Positions 36,115 through 45,704 are shown, counted from the stretch's first letter. The stretch: DNA of 64,000 nt from Streptomyces sp. AC555_RSS877 (GCF_019049245.1 NZ_JAGMUK010000030.1:186001-250000); one strand, 5' to 3'. The notes: generated from the sequence alone by a model not told the origin. Made by a program: numbers and translations.

Positions 36115-37704
36115 CTAGCTGCGCCGAAGCAGCCGCGAGGCCCCCGCCGCCACCGTCGTCGCCAGAATCCAGCCCACCAGGATGAGCGCGGCGGCCAGCC
36201 ACTGCCAGCCGCCCCGCAGCTGCCAGAATCCGGCCTGGCCCAGATCGATCACCGGCAGCAGCAGGTCGAGGGCGAACAGGGCCGGGTTCCACGGGGGGTG
36301 CTCGCCGCGCCTGAGCGGTGGATGACTGGCGTGCGCGAAGGCCACCGAGCTCGCCGCCCACAGCACCGCCATCCACACGGCGGCCCGGCCCGGCCGGTAC
36401 CCGTAAGCCACCGTCCAGTCCTGGACGTACCCCCACAGCTTGGCGGCGAGCGGCAGGCTCTCGCGGCGGCGGCGCTGCTTGGCCAGCAGTACCTCCCGGG
36501 CGTCCTCGTCCTCGCCGCCGGTCCGCAGCACGGCGGCGAGACGTTCGTACGGCTCCGGGTTGTACTCGGCCGTCGCCGCCGCCAGCCACTCCAGGCGTTC
36601 GTTCAGCGGGAACGGGCCGCGCGGCACCAGGTTCTCGTAGCTGAAGCCGCCCATGTGCAGGCGGCCCGGGCCCGGCCACGCGTCGGCCCGGTCCATCAGG
36701 TTGACGACCCGCGCCCCCGACAGCACGACCATGCCCCGCGTCGGCCGCTCCCCGAGGAAGCGCAGCTCGGGCGTCTGCACGCGGCGCAGCGACAGCTCCT
36801 GCTCGTCGGTGAAGGTGAACCGGGCCCGCTCCAGGTCGACCGCGTCCCCGAACCGCCCGTCGTCCAGGCGCAGCCCGCCCTGGCATTCGAACCGCTGGAT
36901 GCGCGTCCCGCGCGCGGGCGTCGTGCCGCTGAGCAGGACGCTGCCGACGCCCGCCGGCGTCAGGTACAGCGAGCGCTCCACGGTCAGCTGGGGGGCGTTC
37001 AGGGCGAGCCGCGAGTAGGGGTTGACCAGCCGGGCGCCGCGCAGGCTCAGCGAGACGCCGATCTTCGCGCTGCGCAGGCTCAGCTCGCCGTGCGACTCCA
37101 GCATCTCGGCCTGGAGGTCCTGGCCGACGGTCAGGCCGTCCGCGGCGATGGAGCGTCCGCTGCGGTCGCGGTGGACGATCGACTGGTTGAGCAGCAGATC
37201 CGTGCCGATCTGCGCGTCGGTGAGGCGGATGCCGTTGTGGAAACGGCAGCGCGGCAGATGCAGGTCGCCCTCGGTGTGCACCCGGGCCGCCTCCAGGCGC
37301 GGCACCGAACAGTCCACCATCCGCACCGTCGTGAAGTGGGCCTCCGGGAGCAGGACGTCCCGCTCGAACCGGCAGCCGCGCAACTCGACGTACGGCACCA
37401 CCGTGCCGCCCGCGAGGTCCAGGCTGTCGCTGATCTGCACCCCGACGAGCTTCAGGGACGACACGCGGCCCGCGAGCGCGGGCGGCCCGTCCAGGAGCAG
37501 CCAGCACACGATCCGCGCCCGTACGGTCCGCTCGGGCCCCCAGGGATGCCCGCCGTGCGGATCGTCGACGACCGTGTCGCCGCTGCTCAGGTCGTACACA
37601 CTGCCGTTGCGGAACGCCTGCCACATCCCGGCCTCGGCGGCGGTCAGATCGTCCGGCAGGTCTCCGTCGTGGACCCCGTCCCGGATGCCGGCCCCCTCGG
37701 TCAC
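36115..37704 (-). CDS. Membrane protein with beta-helix (pentapeptide-like) repeats and C-terminal membrane anchors
   Basis: A 529-residue protein. About residues 75-350 form repeated short strands of the kind LRGCRFERDVLLPEAHF, LHLPRCRFHNGIRLTDAQI and LSLRSAKIGVSLSLRGARL, with spacing like a right-handed beta-helix. After a charged linker (about 355-440) there are two or three membrane helices (AVWMAVLWAASSVAFAHA, LAAALILVGWILATTVAAG). GTG 37704 follows GGAAGGAAG by 5-6 bases, which decides the start; the frame is open 42 codons further. Function unknown. It is divergent from hisD. Confidence 0.78.
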   Translation of the reverse strand: MTEGAGIRDGVHDGDLPDDLTAAEAGMWQAFRNGSVYDLSSGDTVVDDPHGGHPWGPERTVRARIVCWLLLDGPPALAGRVSSLKLVGVQISDSLDLAGGTVVPYVELRGCRFERDVLLPEAHFTTVRMVDCSVPRLEAARVHTEGDLHLPRCRFHNGIRLTDAQIGTDLLLNQSIVHRDRSGRSIAADGLTVGQDLQAEMLESHGELSLRSAKIGVSLSLRGARLVNPYSRLALNAPQLTVERSLYLTPAGVGSVLLSGTTPARGTRIQRFECQGGLRLDDGRFGDAVDLERARFTFTDEQELSLRRVQTPELRFLGERPTRGMVVLSGARVVNLMDRADAWPGPGRLHMGGFSYENLVPRGPFPLNERLEWLAAATAEYNPEPYERLAAVLRTGGEDEDAREVLLAKQRRRRESLPLAAKLWGYVQDWTVAYGYRPGRAAVWMAVLWAASSVAFAHASHPPLRRGEHPPWNPALFALDLLLPVIDLGQAGFWQLRGGWQWLAAALILVGWILATTVAAGASRLLRRS

Positions 37705-37819
37705 CAGGCTTCCTTCCTCCCCAGTAGCTCTTCGTGGTTTCGTACAACTGTTCATGCCCGCTGAGTGACGCCCGGAACACCAGACGTGAAGGGGATCGTC
37801 CGGGTTCCGCCCGCGTTCT

Positions 37820-37836
37820 GTATCAGCCATTGATAC
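37820..37836. promoter_or_regulatory. Inverted repeat in the divergent hisD promoter region
   Basis: GTATCA and TGATAC are perfect 6-bp arms separated by 5 bases, in the 173-base gap between the divergent membrane-protein gene and hisD, 42 bases before the hisD start. It is a candidate operator for either gene; the binding protein is unknown. Confidence 0.4.
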
Positions 37837-37877
37837 GCGCGAACGACGCCCGATCGCGGTCTGAGAGAATTGACGAC

Positions 37878-39203
37878 GTGATCTCCCGAATCGATCTGCG
37901 CGGCGACGCCCTTCCCGAGGGCCCCGCCCTGCGCGACCTGCTGCCCCGAGCCGACTTCGACGTCTCGGCCGCCCTGGAGAAGGTGCGTCCGATCTGCGAG
38001 GCCGTGCATCATCGGGGCGACGCGGCGCTGATCGACTTCGCCGAGAAGTTCGACGGAGTGCGCCTGCAGTCCGTACGGGTTCCGGCCGAGGCGCTGACCC
38101 GTGCCCTCGCGGAGCTGGACCCGGCCGTGCGCGCGGCCCTGGAGGAGTCCATCCGCCGCGCCCGTCTCGTCCACCGCGAGCAGCGCCGTACGACCCACAC
38201 GACCCAGGTCGTGCCCGGCGGTTCGGTGACCGAGAAGTGGTTGCCGGTCGACCGCGTCGGTCTCTACGCGCCCGGCGGGCGGTCCGTCTACCCCTCCTCC
38301 GTGATCATGAACGTGGTGCCCGCGCAGGAGGCCGGCGTCGAGTCGATCGCCCTCGCCTCCCCGGCGCAGGCCGAGTTCGACGGCCTGCCGCACCCGACGA
38401 TCCTCGCCGCCTGCGCACTGCTCGGCGTCGACGAGGTGTACGCGGCCGGCGGTGCGACCGCCGTCGCGATGTTCGCGTACGGCACCGAGTCCTGCCCGCC
38501 CGCCAACATGGTCACCGGCCCCGGCAACATCTGGGTCGCCGCCGCCAAGCGCTACTTCACCGGCAAGATCGGCATCGACGCCGAGGCCGGCCCGACCGAG
38601 ATCGCGATCCTCGCGGACGACACCGCCGACCCGGTGCACGTCGCCTCCGACCTCATCAGCCAGGCCGAGCACGACCCGCTGGCCGCCGCCGTGCTGGTCA
38701 CCGACTCCGTGGAACTCGCGGACGCCGTGGCGAAGGAGCTGGAACCGCAGGTCGCGGCCAGCAAGCACATCGAGGACCGGATCGTGCCGGCCCTCAAGGG
38801 CAGGCAGTCCGCGATCGTCCTCGTCGACGGCGTCGACGAGGGACTCAGGGTGGTCGACGCGTACGGCGCCGAGCACCTGGAGATCCAGACGGCCGACGCG
38901 GCCGCGGTCGCCGACCGCGTGCGCAACGCCGGCGCGATCTTCATCGGCCCCTGGGCGCCGGTCTCGCTCGGCGACTACGCGGCCGGGTCCAACCACGTCC
39001 TGCCCACCGGCGGCTGCGCCTGCCACTCCTCGGGCCTGTCCGTCCAGTCCTTCCTACGCGGCATCCACATCGTCGACTACACGAAGGATGCGCTGGCCGA
39101 CGTGGCGCATCACGTGGTGACGCTCGCGGAGGCGGAGGACCTGCCCGCGCACGGCGCGGCGATCAAGGCGCGGTTCGGATGGAAGGTACCGGCGAGCAAG
39201 TGA
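37878..39203 (+). CDS. hisD: Histidinol dehydrogenase
   Basis: A 441-residue NAD-dependent zinc enzyme for the last two steps of histidine synthesis (histidinol to histidine). Typical motifs are [43 protein letters not shown] and [11 protein letters not shown] with zinc-ligand Gln/His, and [11 protein letters not shown] near the end. GTG 37878 starts [13 protein letters not shown]. It opens the his operon and its stop overlaps the hisC start (GTGA). Confidence 0.98.
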   Translation: MISRIDLRGDALPEGPALRDLLPRADFDVSAALEKVRPICEAVHHRGDAALIDFAEKFDGVRLQSVRVPAEALTRALAELDPAVRAALEESIRRARLVHREQRRTTHTTQVVPGGSVTEKWLPVDRVGLYAPGGRSVYPSSVIMNVVPAQEAGVESIALASPAQAEFDGLPHPTILAACALLGVDEVYAAGGATAVAMFAYGTESCPPANMVTGPGNIWVAAAKRYFTGKIGIDAEAGPTEIAILADDTADPVHVASDLISQAEHDPLAAAVLVTDSVELADAVAKELEPQVAASKHIEDRIVPALKGRQSAIVLVDGVDEGLRVVDAYGAEHLEIQTADAAAVADRVRNAGAIFIGPWAPVSLGDYAAGSNHVLPTGGCACHSSGLSVQSFLRGIHIVDYTKDALADVAHHVVTLAEAEDLPAHGAAIKARFGWKVPASK

Positions 39204-40309
39204 GCTTCGGAATCGACGATCTCCCCGTACGGGACGAGCTGCGCGGCAAGTCGCCCTATGGCGCGCCCCAGTTGGACGTGCCCGTACGGCTGAACACCAA
39301 CGAGAACCCCTATCCGCTGCCCGAGCCGCTGGTCGAGCGGATCGCCGAGCGGGTGCGCGAGGCGGCCCGGAACCTCAACCGCTACCCGGACCGGGACGCG
39401 GTCGAGCTGCGCACGCGGCTCGCCAAGTACCTCACCGACACCTCCGGCCACGAGGTCGGCCTGGCCAACGTCTGGGCCGCCAACGGCTCCAACGAGGTCA
39501 TCCAGCAGCTGCTGCAGACCTTCGGCGGACCGGGCCGTACGGCGATCGGCTTCGAGCCGTCGTACTCGATGCACGGACTCATCGCGCGCGGCACCGGCAC
39601 GGGCTGGATCTCCGGCCCCCGCAACGGCGACTTCACGATCGACCTCGCCGCCGCCCAGAAGGCGATCGCCGAGCACCGGCCGGACGTCGTCTTCGTCACC
39701 ACCCCCAACAACCCCACCGGCACCGCGGTCCCGCCGGAGACCGTCCTCGCGCTGTACGAGGCCGCGCAGGCCGCGGGGCCCTCGATGGTCGTGGTCGACG
39801 AGGCGTACATCGAGTTCAGCCACGGCGCCTCGCTGCTGCCGCTGATCAAGGGCCGGCCGAACCTGGTCGTCTCGCGGACGATGTCGAAGGCGTTCGGCGC
39901 GGCGGGCCTGCGCCTCGGCTACCTCGCCGCGCACCCGGCGGTCGTGGACGCCGTCCAGCTCGTACGGCTGCCGTACCACCTGTCCGCGATCACGCAGGCG
40001 ACCGCCCTGGCCGCCCTGGAACACACCGGGACACTGCTCGGATACGTCGAGCAGCTGAAGACCGAGCGGGACCGGCTGGTCGCCGAACTGCTGGCGATCG
40101 GCTACGAGGTGACGGCGTCGGACGCCAACTTCGTGCAGTTCGGGCGGTTCGACGACGCCCATGTGATGTGGCAGCAGATCCTCGACCGGGGCGTCCTGGT
40201 CCGGGACAACGGCGTGCCCGGCTGGCTGCGGGTGACCGCCGGAACCCCCGAAGAGAACGACGCGTTCCTCGACGCGGTCCGTGAGTTGAAGAAGGAGCAG
40301 AGCGCATGA
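39200..40309 (+). CDS. hisC: Histidinol-phosphate aminotransferase
   Basis: A 369-residue class I/II PLP aminotransferase that makes histidinol phosphate from imidazole acetol phosphate. The PLP lysine lies in [17 protein letters not shown] (~residue 235); the substrate region [13 protein letters not shown] is at the N-terminus. The frame is open far upstream inside hisD, but GTG 39200 overlaps the hisD stop and gives [19 protein letters not shown], the usual start; an in-frame ATG at 39179 is the other option. It overlaps hisB by ATGA. Confidence 0.97.
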   Translation: MSFGIDDLPVRDELRGKSPYGAPQLDVPVRLNTNENPYPLPEPLVERIAERVREAARNLNRYPDRDAVELRTRLAKYLTDTSGHEVGLANVWAANGSNEVIQQLLQTFGGPGRTAIGFEPSYSMHGLIARGTGTGWISGPRNGDFTIDLAAAQKAIAEHRPDVVFVTTPNNPTGTAVPPETVLALYEAAQAAGPSMVVVDEAYIEFSHGASLLPLIKGRPNLVVSRTMSKAFGAAGLRLGYLAAHPAVVDAVQLVRLPYHLSAITQATALAALEHTGTLLGYVEQLKTERDRLVAELLAIGYEVTASDANFVQFGRFDDAHVMWQQILDRGVLVRDNGVPGWLRVTAGTPEENDAFLDAVRELKKEQSA

Positions 40310-40899
40310 GCCGCGTTGGACGTGTGGAACGGGTGACGAAGGAGACCTCGGTCCTCGTCGAGATCGATCTCGACGGGTCCGGCAAGGTCGATGTGTCGAC
40401 AGGGGTCGGTTTCTACGACCACATGCTCGACCAGCTCGGCCGGCACGGTCTGTTCGACCTGACCGTGAAGACCGAGGGCGACCTGCACATCGACTCGCAC
40501 CACACCATCGAGGACTCCGCCCTCGCGCTGGGCGCCGCCTTCAAGCAGGCGCTCGGCGACAAGGTGGGCATCTACCGCTTCGGCAACTGCACGGTTCCGC
40601 TGGACGAGTCCCTCGCCCAGGTCACCGTCGACCTGTCCGGCCGCCCCTACCTCGTGCACACCGAGCCCGAGAAGATGGCGCCGATGATCGGCGAGTACGA
40701 CACCACGATGACCCGGCACATCCTGGAGTCCTTCGTCGCCCAGGCGCAGATCGCCCTGCACGTGCACGTGCCCTACGGGCGCAACGCCCACCACATCGTG
40801 GAGTGCCAGTTCAAGGCGCTGGCCCGGGCGCTGCGGTACGCGTCCGAGCGGGACCCGCGCGCGGCCGGCATCCTCCCGTCCACGAAGGGCGCCCTGTGA
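40306..40899 (+). CDS. hisB: Imidazoleglycerol-phosphate dehydratase
   Basis: A 197-residue Mn-dependent dehydratase, the monofunctional type without a phosphatase domain. Metal-binding motifs are [28 protein letters not shown] and [23 protein letters not shown] 40306 overlaps the hisC stop, and the stop overlaps the next small gene (GTGA). It follows the HisF/HisH reaction in the pathway. Confidence 0.98.
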   Translation: MSRVGRVERVTKETSVLVEIDLDGSGKVDVSTGVGFYDHMLDQLGRHGLFDLTVKTEGDLHIDSHHTIEDSALALGAAFKQALGDKVGIYRFGNCTVPLDESLAQVTVDLSGRPYLVHTEPEKMAPMIGEYDTTMTRHILESFVAQAQIALHVHVPYGRNAHHIVECQFKALARALRYASERDPRAAGILPSTKGAL

Positions 40900-41060
40900 C
40901 CGGCCTGTCGACCCTCCTGATCGTCGTCGGCCTCTTCCTGGCCGGCGGGATCTACTCCTTCGTCAAGCAGCAGATGCCGAAGAGCCTCATCGTGCTGCTC
41001 TCGATCGGCGCCGCGATGTGTCTCGTCGCCGGCGTCATGAGGCTGGAGGTGTGGAGTTGA
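40896..41060 (+). CDS. Small membrane protein inside the his operon
   Basis: A 54-residue protein with two hydrophobic stretches: [20 protein letters not shown] (about residues 3-22) and [19 protein letters not shown] (about 31-49), joined by a short basic loop VKQQMPK. It is coupled on both sides: GTG 40896 overlaps the hisB stop, and its stop overlaps the hisH start. Such coupling and hydrophobic pattern show a real gene rather than a chance frame. No function is known to me. Confidence 0.85.
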   Translation: MTGLSTLLIVVGLFLAGGIYSFVKQQMPKSLIVLLSIGAAMCLVAGVMRLEVWS

Positions 41061-41701
41061 GCACCGGATCGAAGAAAGTGGTCGTCTTCGACTACGGCTT
41101 CGGCAACGTCCGTTCCGCCGAGCGTGCCCTGGCGCGCGCGGGAGCCGACGTCGAGATAACGCGCGACTACGACAGGGCCATGAACGCCGACGGCCTGCTG
41201 GTGCCGGGCGTCGGCGCCTTCGCCGCCTGCATGAAGGGCCTCAAGGGAGCACGCGGCGACTGGATCGTCGACCGCCGGCTGTCCGGCGGGCGCCCCGTGA
41301 TGGGCATCTGCGTCGGCATGCAGATCCTCTTCGAGCGCGGCATCGAGCACGGCGTGGAGAGCGCGGGCCTCGACGAGTGGCCCGGCTCGGTCGAGCCGCT
41401 GCAGGCCGAGATCGTGCCCCACATGGGCTGGAACACCGTCGACGCGCCGGCCGACTCGCAGCTCTTCGCCGGGCTGGACGCGGACGCGCGCTTCTACTTC
41501 GTGCACTCCTACGCCGTCCACGACTGGAGCCTGGAGACGCGCAACGCGGCGATCCGCGCCCCCAAGGTCACCTGGTCGACCCATGGCAAGCCCTTCGTGG
41601 CCGCCGTGGAGAACGGCGCCCTGTGGGCCACGCAGTTCCACCCCGAGAAGTCCGGCGACGCCGGAGCGCAGCTGCTGAACAACTGGATCGGAACCCTCTG
41701 A
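41057..41701 (+). CDS. hisH: Imidazole glycerol phosphate synthase, glutaminase subunit
   Basis: A 214-residue class I glutamine amidotransferase that feeds ammonia to HisF. The nucleophile Cys is in [14 protein letters not shown] and the His/Glu pair in [10 protein letters not shown]. The start is judged to be the rare TTG at 41057: GGAGG lies at 41045-41049 with seven bases of spacing, whereas GTG 41051 would be one base away from it. TTG overlaps the preceding stop (TTGA). Its stop overlaps the priA ATG by one base. Confidence 0.95.
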   Translation: MSTGSKKVVVFDYGFGNVRSAERALARAGADVEITRDYDRAMNADGLLVPGVGAFAACMKGLKGARGDWIVDRRLSGGRPVMGICVGMQILFERGIEHGVESAGLDEWPGSVEPLQAEIVPHMGWNTVDAPADSQLFAGLDADARFYFVHSYAVHDWSLETRNAAIRAPKVTWSTHGKPFVAAVENGALWATQFHPEKSGDAGAQLLNNWIGTL

Positions 41702-42450
41702 TGTCTTCCCACCCCTCAGGACGGCTCGAACTCCTGCCCGCCGTGGACGTCCGTGACGGCCAGGCGGTCCGGCTCGTCCACGGCGAGTCCGGCTCGGAGA
41801 CCTCCTACGGCTCCCCGCTGGAGGCCGCCCTCGCCTGGCAGCGCTCGGGCGCCGAGTGGCTGCACCTGGTCGACCTGGACGCGGCGTTCGGCACGGGCGA
41901 CAACCGGGCTGTGATCGGCGAGGTCGCCGAGCGCATGAAGGACATGCACGTCAAGGTGGAGCTCTCCGGCGGCATCCGCGACGACGCCGCCCTCGCCGCC
42001 GCCCTGGCCACCGGCTGTACCCGGGTCAATCTCGGCACGGCCGCCCTGGAGACCCCTCAGTGGGTCGCCAAGGTCATCGCCGAGCACGGCGACAAGATCG
42101 CGGTCGGGCTCGACGTACGCGGCACGACCCTGCGCGGACGCGGCTGGACCAGCGACGGCGGCGACCTCTACGAGACGCTGGAGCGCCTCGACAAGGAGGG
42201 CTGCGCGCGGTACGTGGTGACGGACATCGCCAAGGACGGCACGCTCCAGGGCCCCAACCTGGAGCTCCTGCGCAACGTGTGCGCGGCGACCGAGCGGCCC
42301 GTCGTGGCCTCCGGTGGCGTGTCGTCGCTGGACGACCTGCGGGCCATCGCCGAGCTGGTCCCCCTCGGTGTCGAGGGCGCCATCGTCGGGAAGGCCCTGT
42401 ACGCGAAGGCATTCACCCTCGAAGAGGCCCTGGAGGCGGTAGACCGGTGA
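41701..42450 (+). CDS. priA: Phosphoribosyl isomerase A (bifunctional HisA/TrpF)
   Basis: A 249-residue TIM barrel. In actinobacteria PriA isomerises both ProFAR (histidine pathway) and phosphoribosyl anthranilate (tryptophan pathway). Catalytic Asps lie in [18 protein letters not shown] (first strand) and [18 protein letters not shown]; phosphate sites are [12 protein letters not shown] and [11 protein letters not shown]. No separate trpF is seen in the trp genes of this window, which fits a dual role. ATG 41701 shares one base with the hisH stop; the frame is open upstream inside hisH. Confidence 0.95.
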   Translation: MSSHPSGRLELLPAVDVRDGQAVRLVHGESGSETSYGSPLEAALAWQRSGAEWLHLVDLDAAFGTGDNRAVIGEVAERMKDMHVKVELSGGIRDDAALAAALATGCTRVNLGTAALETPQWVAKVIAEHGDKIAVGLDVRGTTLRGRGWTSDGGDLYETLERLDKEGCARYVVTDIAKDGTLQGPNLELLRNVCAATERPVVASGGVSSLDDLRAIAELVPLGVEGAIVGKALYAKAFTLEEALEAVDR

Positions 42451-42845
42451 GCGATCTGCGACGCGTCACGACCGGCGCGCCCTGGGAGGAGACCTTCGGG
42501 TACTCCCGTGCGGTGGAACTGCCGAACGGCCTGGTGCTGGTCTCCGGCTGCACGTCGATAGTGGACGGCCAGATCGCCGGGGGCGACCCGTACGAGCAGA
42601 CGGTCAACGCCTTCAGCGTCGCGTTCACGGCGCTCGGGGAACTGGGTCTCGGCCGCGAGGACGTCGTGCGCACGCGCATGTACATCACCCACGCCCGGGA
42701 CGTGGACGACATCGGACGCGCTCACAAGGAGCTGTTCGACTCCGTCCGGCCCGCCGCATCCATGATCATCGTCTCCGGCTTCGTGGACCCCAGCCTGGTG
42801 GTCGAGGTCGAGGTGGAGGCGTACCGAGGAGCAGACAAGCCATGA
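42447..42845 (+). CDS. RidA-family enamine/imine deaminase
   Basis: A 132-residue YjgF/YER057c/UK114 protein. The family sequence [30 protein letters not shown] and the arginine-carrying end [25 protein letters not shown] are present; the last Glu is catalytic in RidA. RidA clears 2-aminoacrylate and other reactive enamines released by PLP enzymes. It sits between priA and hisF with GTGA and ATGA overlaps, so it is made with the his enzymes. Confidence 0.9.
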   Translation: MSDLRRVTTGAPWEETFGYSRAVELPNGLVLVSGCTSIVDGQIAGGDPYEQTVNAFSVAFTALGELGLGREDVVRTRMYITHARDVDDIGRAHKELFDSVRPAASMIIVSGFVDPSLVVEVEVEAYRGADKP

Positions 42846-43597
42846 CCCTGGCGGTCCGAGTCATCCCCTGCCTGGACGTGGACAACGGCCGGGTCGTCAA
42901 GGGCGTCAACTTCCAGAACCTGCGCGACGCGGGCGACCCCGTCGAGATGGCCAAGGTGTACGACGCCGAGGGCGCCGACGAGCTGACGTTCCTGGACATC
43001 ACCGCCTCGTCGGGCAACCGCGAGACGACGTACGACGTGGTGCGTCGCACCGCCGAGCAGGTGTTCATCCCGCTGACGGTCGGCGGCGGCGTCCGTGCCG
43101 CCGAGGACGTGGACAAGCTGCTGCGGGCCGGCGCCGACAAGGTGGGCGTCAACACGGCGGCCATCGCCCGTCCCGACCTGATCCGCGAGATCGCCGAGCG
43201 CTTCGGCCGACAGGTGCTGGTGCTGTCGGTGGACGCGCGCCGGACCGAGTCCGGGTCCTTCGAGGTCACCACGCACGGCGGGCGCAAGGGCACCGGCATC
43301 GACGCCGTCGAGTGGGCGCACCGGGCCGCCGAGCTGGGCGCGGGCGAGATCCTGCTCAACTCGATGGACGCGGACGGCACGAAGGACGGGTACGACCTGG
43401 AGATGATCGCCGCCGTCCGGGGGCACGTGACGGTTCCGGTGATCGCCTCCGGCGGCGCGGGCAAGCTGGCCGACTTCGCACCGGCCGTCGCCGCCGGCGC
43501 GGACGCGGTCCTCGCGGCGTCCGTCTTCCACTTCGGCGATCTGCGGATCGGCCAGGTCAAGGACGCGCTGCGGGAGTCGGGGCACCCGGTGAGGTGA
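42842..43597 (+). CDS. hisF: Imidazole glycerol phosphate synthase, cyclase subunit
   Basis: A 251-residue TIM barrel that with HisH converts PRFAR to IGP and AICAR. Catalytic Asps are in [15 protein letters not shown] (about residue 11) and [14 protein letters not shown] (about 130). The ATG overlaps the ridA stop (ATGA). It is the last gene of the coupled his block; a long hairpin follows. Confidence 0.98.
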   Translation: MTLAVRVIPCLDVDNGRVVKGVNFQNLRDAGDPVEMAKVYDAEGADELTFLDITASSGNRETTYDVVRRTAEQVFIPLTVGGGVRAAEDVDKLLRAGADKVGVNTAAIARPDLIREIAERFGRQVLVLSVDARRTESGSFEVTTHGGRKGTGIDAVEWAHRAAELGAGEILLNSMDADGTKDGYDLEMIAAVRGHVTVPVIASGGAGKLADFAPAVAAGADAVLAASVFHFGDLRIGQVKDALRESGHPVR

Positions 43598-43605
43598 CGC
43601 CCGGC

Positions 43606-43643
43606 GCGAGCCCCGGCTGCCTTTCGAGGCGACCGGGGCTCGC
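43606..43643 (+). terminator. Terminator after hisF
   Basis: An 11-bp outer stem (43606-43616 with 43633-43643) encloses a 4-bp inner stem with a TTCG tetraloop, 9 bases after the hisF stop. No T-run follows. Confidence 0.7.
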
Positions 43644-43688
43644 CCACCCGCTGCGCGCGAAGCTCCACCGACTGTCCGAAAGGCCCCC

Positions 43689-44968
43689 GTGAGCGCCGCC
43701 CTCACCCAGGCGACCGTCACCGGCAGACCGGCCCACCGCGACGGCAACGTCCTGCGCTGGCTCGCCGCCTACACCTGCGCGATGCTCGGCGACAGCGTGT
43801 ACTACATCGCCTTGTCCTGGGCGGCCGTACAGGCCGGGACGCCCTCGCAGGCCGGGGTGGTCATGGCGGTGAGCGCGGTGCCGCGGGCCCTGCTGATGCT
43901 GGGCGGGGGCGTGATCGCCGACCGGTTCGGGCCGCGCAGGGTCGTCATCGGCAGCGACGTGGTGCGCTGCGCGGCCGGGCTCGCGGTGGCCGCGCTGCTG
44001 TTCGTCACCAGCGCCGGGCTGTGGCCGCTGGCCCTGCTCGCCCTGGTCTTCGGCACTGTCGACGCCGTGTTCATGCCCGCCGTGGGCGCCCTCCCCGCGC
44101 GCGTGACGAGCCGCGACCAGCTCGCGCGCGTGCAGGGCATGCGAGGCCTCGCCATCCTCCCCCATAGCCTTAAAGGCATGGGGGGACCCCCATCGCGAGC
44201 ATCGTCGGCGCCCCGCTGGGCGGTCTCGCGGTGGCGGTCGGCGGCGCGGCGGCGGCCTTCGGGCTGGCGGGCCTGCTGATCGCGGTGTCGGTGCCGCTGC
44301 TGGTCTCCGTACGACTGCGGGACCTGCCCCCGGACGACAGAACGGCCGCCCTCGCCGACACCGCCTGGCGCGACCTGGTGGCCGGACTGCGATGCATCCG
44401 CCGGCACCGCGTGCTCGCCCCGCTGATGGTGGCCATCGCCCTCGGCGACCTCGGCTTCGTCGGCCCGCTGAACGTGGGCCTGGCCCTGCTCGCCGACGAG
44501 CGCGGCTGGGGCGCCTCCGGCATGGGCTGGGTGCTCGCCGGCTTCGGCACCGGCGCGGGCCCCGCCTCCCTGCTGCTGACCGTGCGCGGGCGCCTGCCGT
44601 ACGCCGGGCAGGTCGCGGCGTACGCCATCCTCGCGGGCTCGGTCGCGATCGGTGCCCTCGCCTTCGTCCCGGGAGTCCTCGCGGCCGTCGGGGTGGCCCT
44701 GCTCATCGGGCTGCTCGCCGGGCTCAGCGGCGCCATGTGCGGCGCCCTGCTGCAGACCCAGGCCGACCCCGCCTACCTGGGCCGCGTCACCGCCGTGTCC
44801 GGCCTGGTGAGCCTCGGCTTCGCCCCGCTGAGCATGCCGCTGTCCGCCGCGGCCATCGGCGCCTGGGGGACCGGCCCGGTCTTCGTCGTCAGCGCCGTGG
44901 TCTGCGGGCTGGGCGGGGTCGTCGGCCTCGGCGTACGGGACCTGCGGCGCGCGGAACTGCCCCGCTGA
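43689..44968 (+). pseudogene. MFS transporter gene broken by a 38-bp palindromic insertion
   Basis: The N-terminal half (43689 to about 44156) encodes six membrane helices of an MFS permease (YTCAMLGDSVYYIALSWAAV, GVIADRFGPRRVVIGSDV). At 44157-44194 a palindromic insert shifts the frame, and the first frame runs out as an Arg/Ser-rich tail ending at 44279. The C-terminal half continues in another frame to 44968. Removing the 38 bases joins the halves in frame through GLAIASIVGAPLGGLAVA, giving a normal 413-residue protein. Unless a separate product starts at GTG 44231, the transporter is inactive. GTG 43689 follows GAAAGG. It is not coupled to the his genes and its substrate is unknown. Confidence 0.88.
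44157..44194 (+). mobile_element. 38-bp palindromic insertion with apparent 5-bp target duplication (CCATC)
   Basis: The insert has a near-perfect hairpin: CCCCCAT-a-GCCTT against AAGGC-ATGGGGG, followed by GGACCCC. CCATC stands on both sides (44152-44156 and 44190-44194), consistent with a target-site duplication. The pattern of a hairpin ending GGGGGGACCCCC resembles short dispersed palindromes that I recall from Streptomyces genomes. It encodes nothing and would need helper functions to move. Confidence 0.7.
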
Positions 44969-44986
44969 GGCCCCGTCCGCCCGGTC

Positions 44987-45622
44987 TCAGATACCGAGCT
45001 GCTTCGACCCGTGCAGCTTGTCGATCGCCTCCTTGTCGCCGTCCAGCTCCACCTTGGCCGCGTTCTGGCGGCCGTAGAGGAACAGCAGCAGCTCCGACGG
45101 CTCGCCGGTCACCGTCACGACCGGCGTGCCGCGGTGGGCGACGGCGGTCTGGCCGTCGGGACGGCGCAGCACCAGGCCCGTCGGAACGCTGCGGCCCATC
45201 AGGCGGGCGGTGCGCTCCAGCCGGGACCACAGGGCGTCCTGGAAGACCTTGTCGAGTTCGCGCGGTGACCAGTCGGGCTGGGCGCGGCGGACGTCCTCGG
45301 TGTGGACGTAGAACTCGATGGTGTTGGACGCCTCGTCGATCTGCTTGAGAGAGAAGGGTGAGAACCGGGGCGGGCCGGTCCGGATCAGCTGGACCAGTTC
45401 CTCGTACGGCTTGGCCGTGAACTCGTCCATCGCCTTCTCCAGGCGTGGCCCGAGCTGCTTGATCAGCATCCCGCCGGCCGCGTCGGGGCGGCGCTCGCGC
45501 ACCACCACGTGCGCAGCCAGATCACGGGTGAGCCAGCCCTCGCACAGGGTCGGGGCCTCCGGGCCCGCGGCCTCCAACAGGTCGGCGAGGAGAAGTCGTT
45601 CACGCTTGGCGAAAGTCGACAT
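44987..45622 (-). CDS. TIGR03085-family DinB/mycothiol-transferase-like protein
   Basis: A 211-residue protein starting [20 protein letters not shown], with a DinB-like four-helix bundle and metal-ligand-type histidines in [17 protein letters not shown] and [17 protein letters not shown]. Related proteins are mycothiol-dependent maleylpyruvate isomerase-type enzymes. The C-terminal part ([19 protein letters not shown] and [13 protein letters not shown]) is the small second domain of the family. The substrate is unknown. It is divergent from hisI with an 82-base gap. Confidence 0.82.
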   Translation of the reverse strand: MSTFAKRERLLLADLLEAAGPEAPTLCEGWLTRDLAAHVVVRERRPDAAGGMLIKQLGPRLEKAMDEFTAKPYEELVQLIRTGPPRFSPFSLKQIDEASNTIEFYVHTEDVRRAQPDWSPRELDKVFQDALWSRLERTARLMGRSVPTGLVLRRPDGQTAVAHRGTPVVTVTGEPSELLLFLYGRQNAAKVELDGDKEAIDKLHGSKQLGI

Positions 45623-45692
45623 GACGTCAGCCTACGGCCGTCTTCCCGGTCCGCACAGTGGACACCCCACGGTGACTGTCAGTGGCGGGCGG

Positions 45693-45698
45693 CACAAT
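45693..45698 (+). promoter_or_regulatory. -10 element of hisI (leaderless type)
   Basis: CACAAT is followed by six bases and ATG 45705. A GGTGAC at 45671-45676 may be the -35 at 16 bases spacing. There is no Shine-Dalgarno site, so the mRNA probably starts at the ATG. Confidence 0.5.
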
Positions 45699-45704
45699 GG
45701 CACC

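Noticed and set aside
44231..44968. A separate complete transporter gene
   Set aside because: It has only the second half of an MFS protein and joins the first half perfectly when the 38-bp insert is removed.
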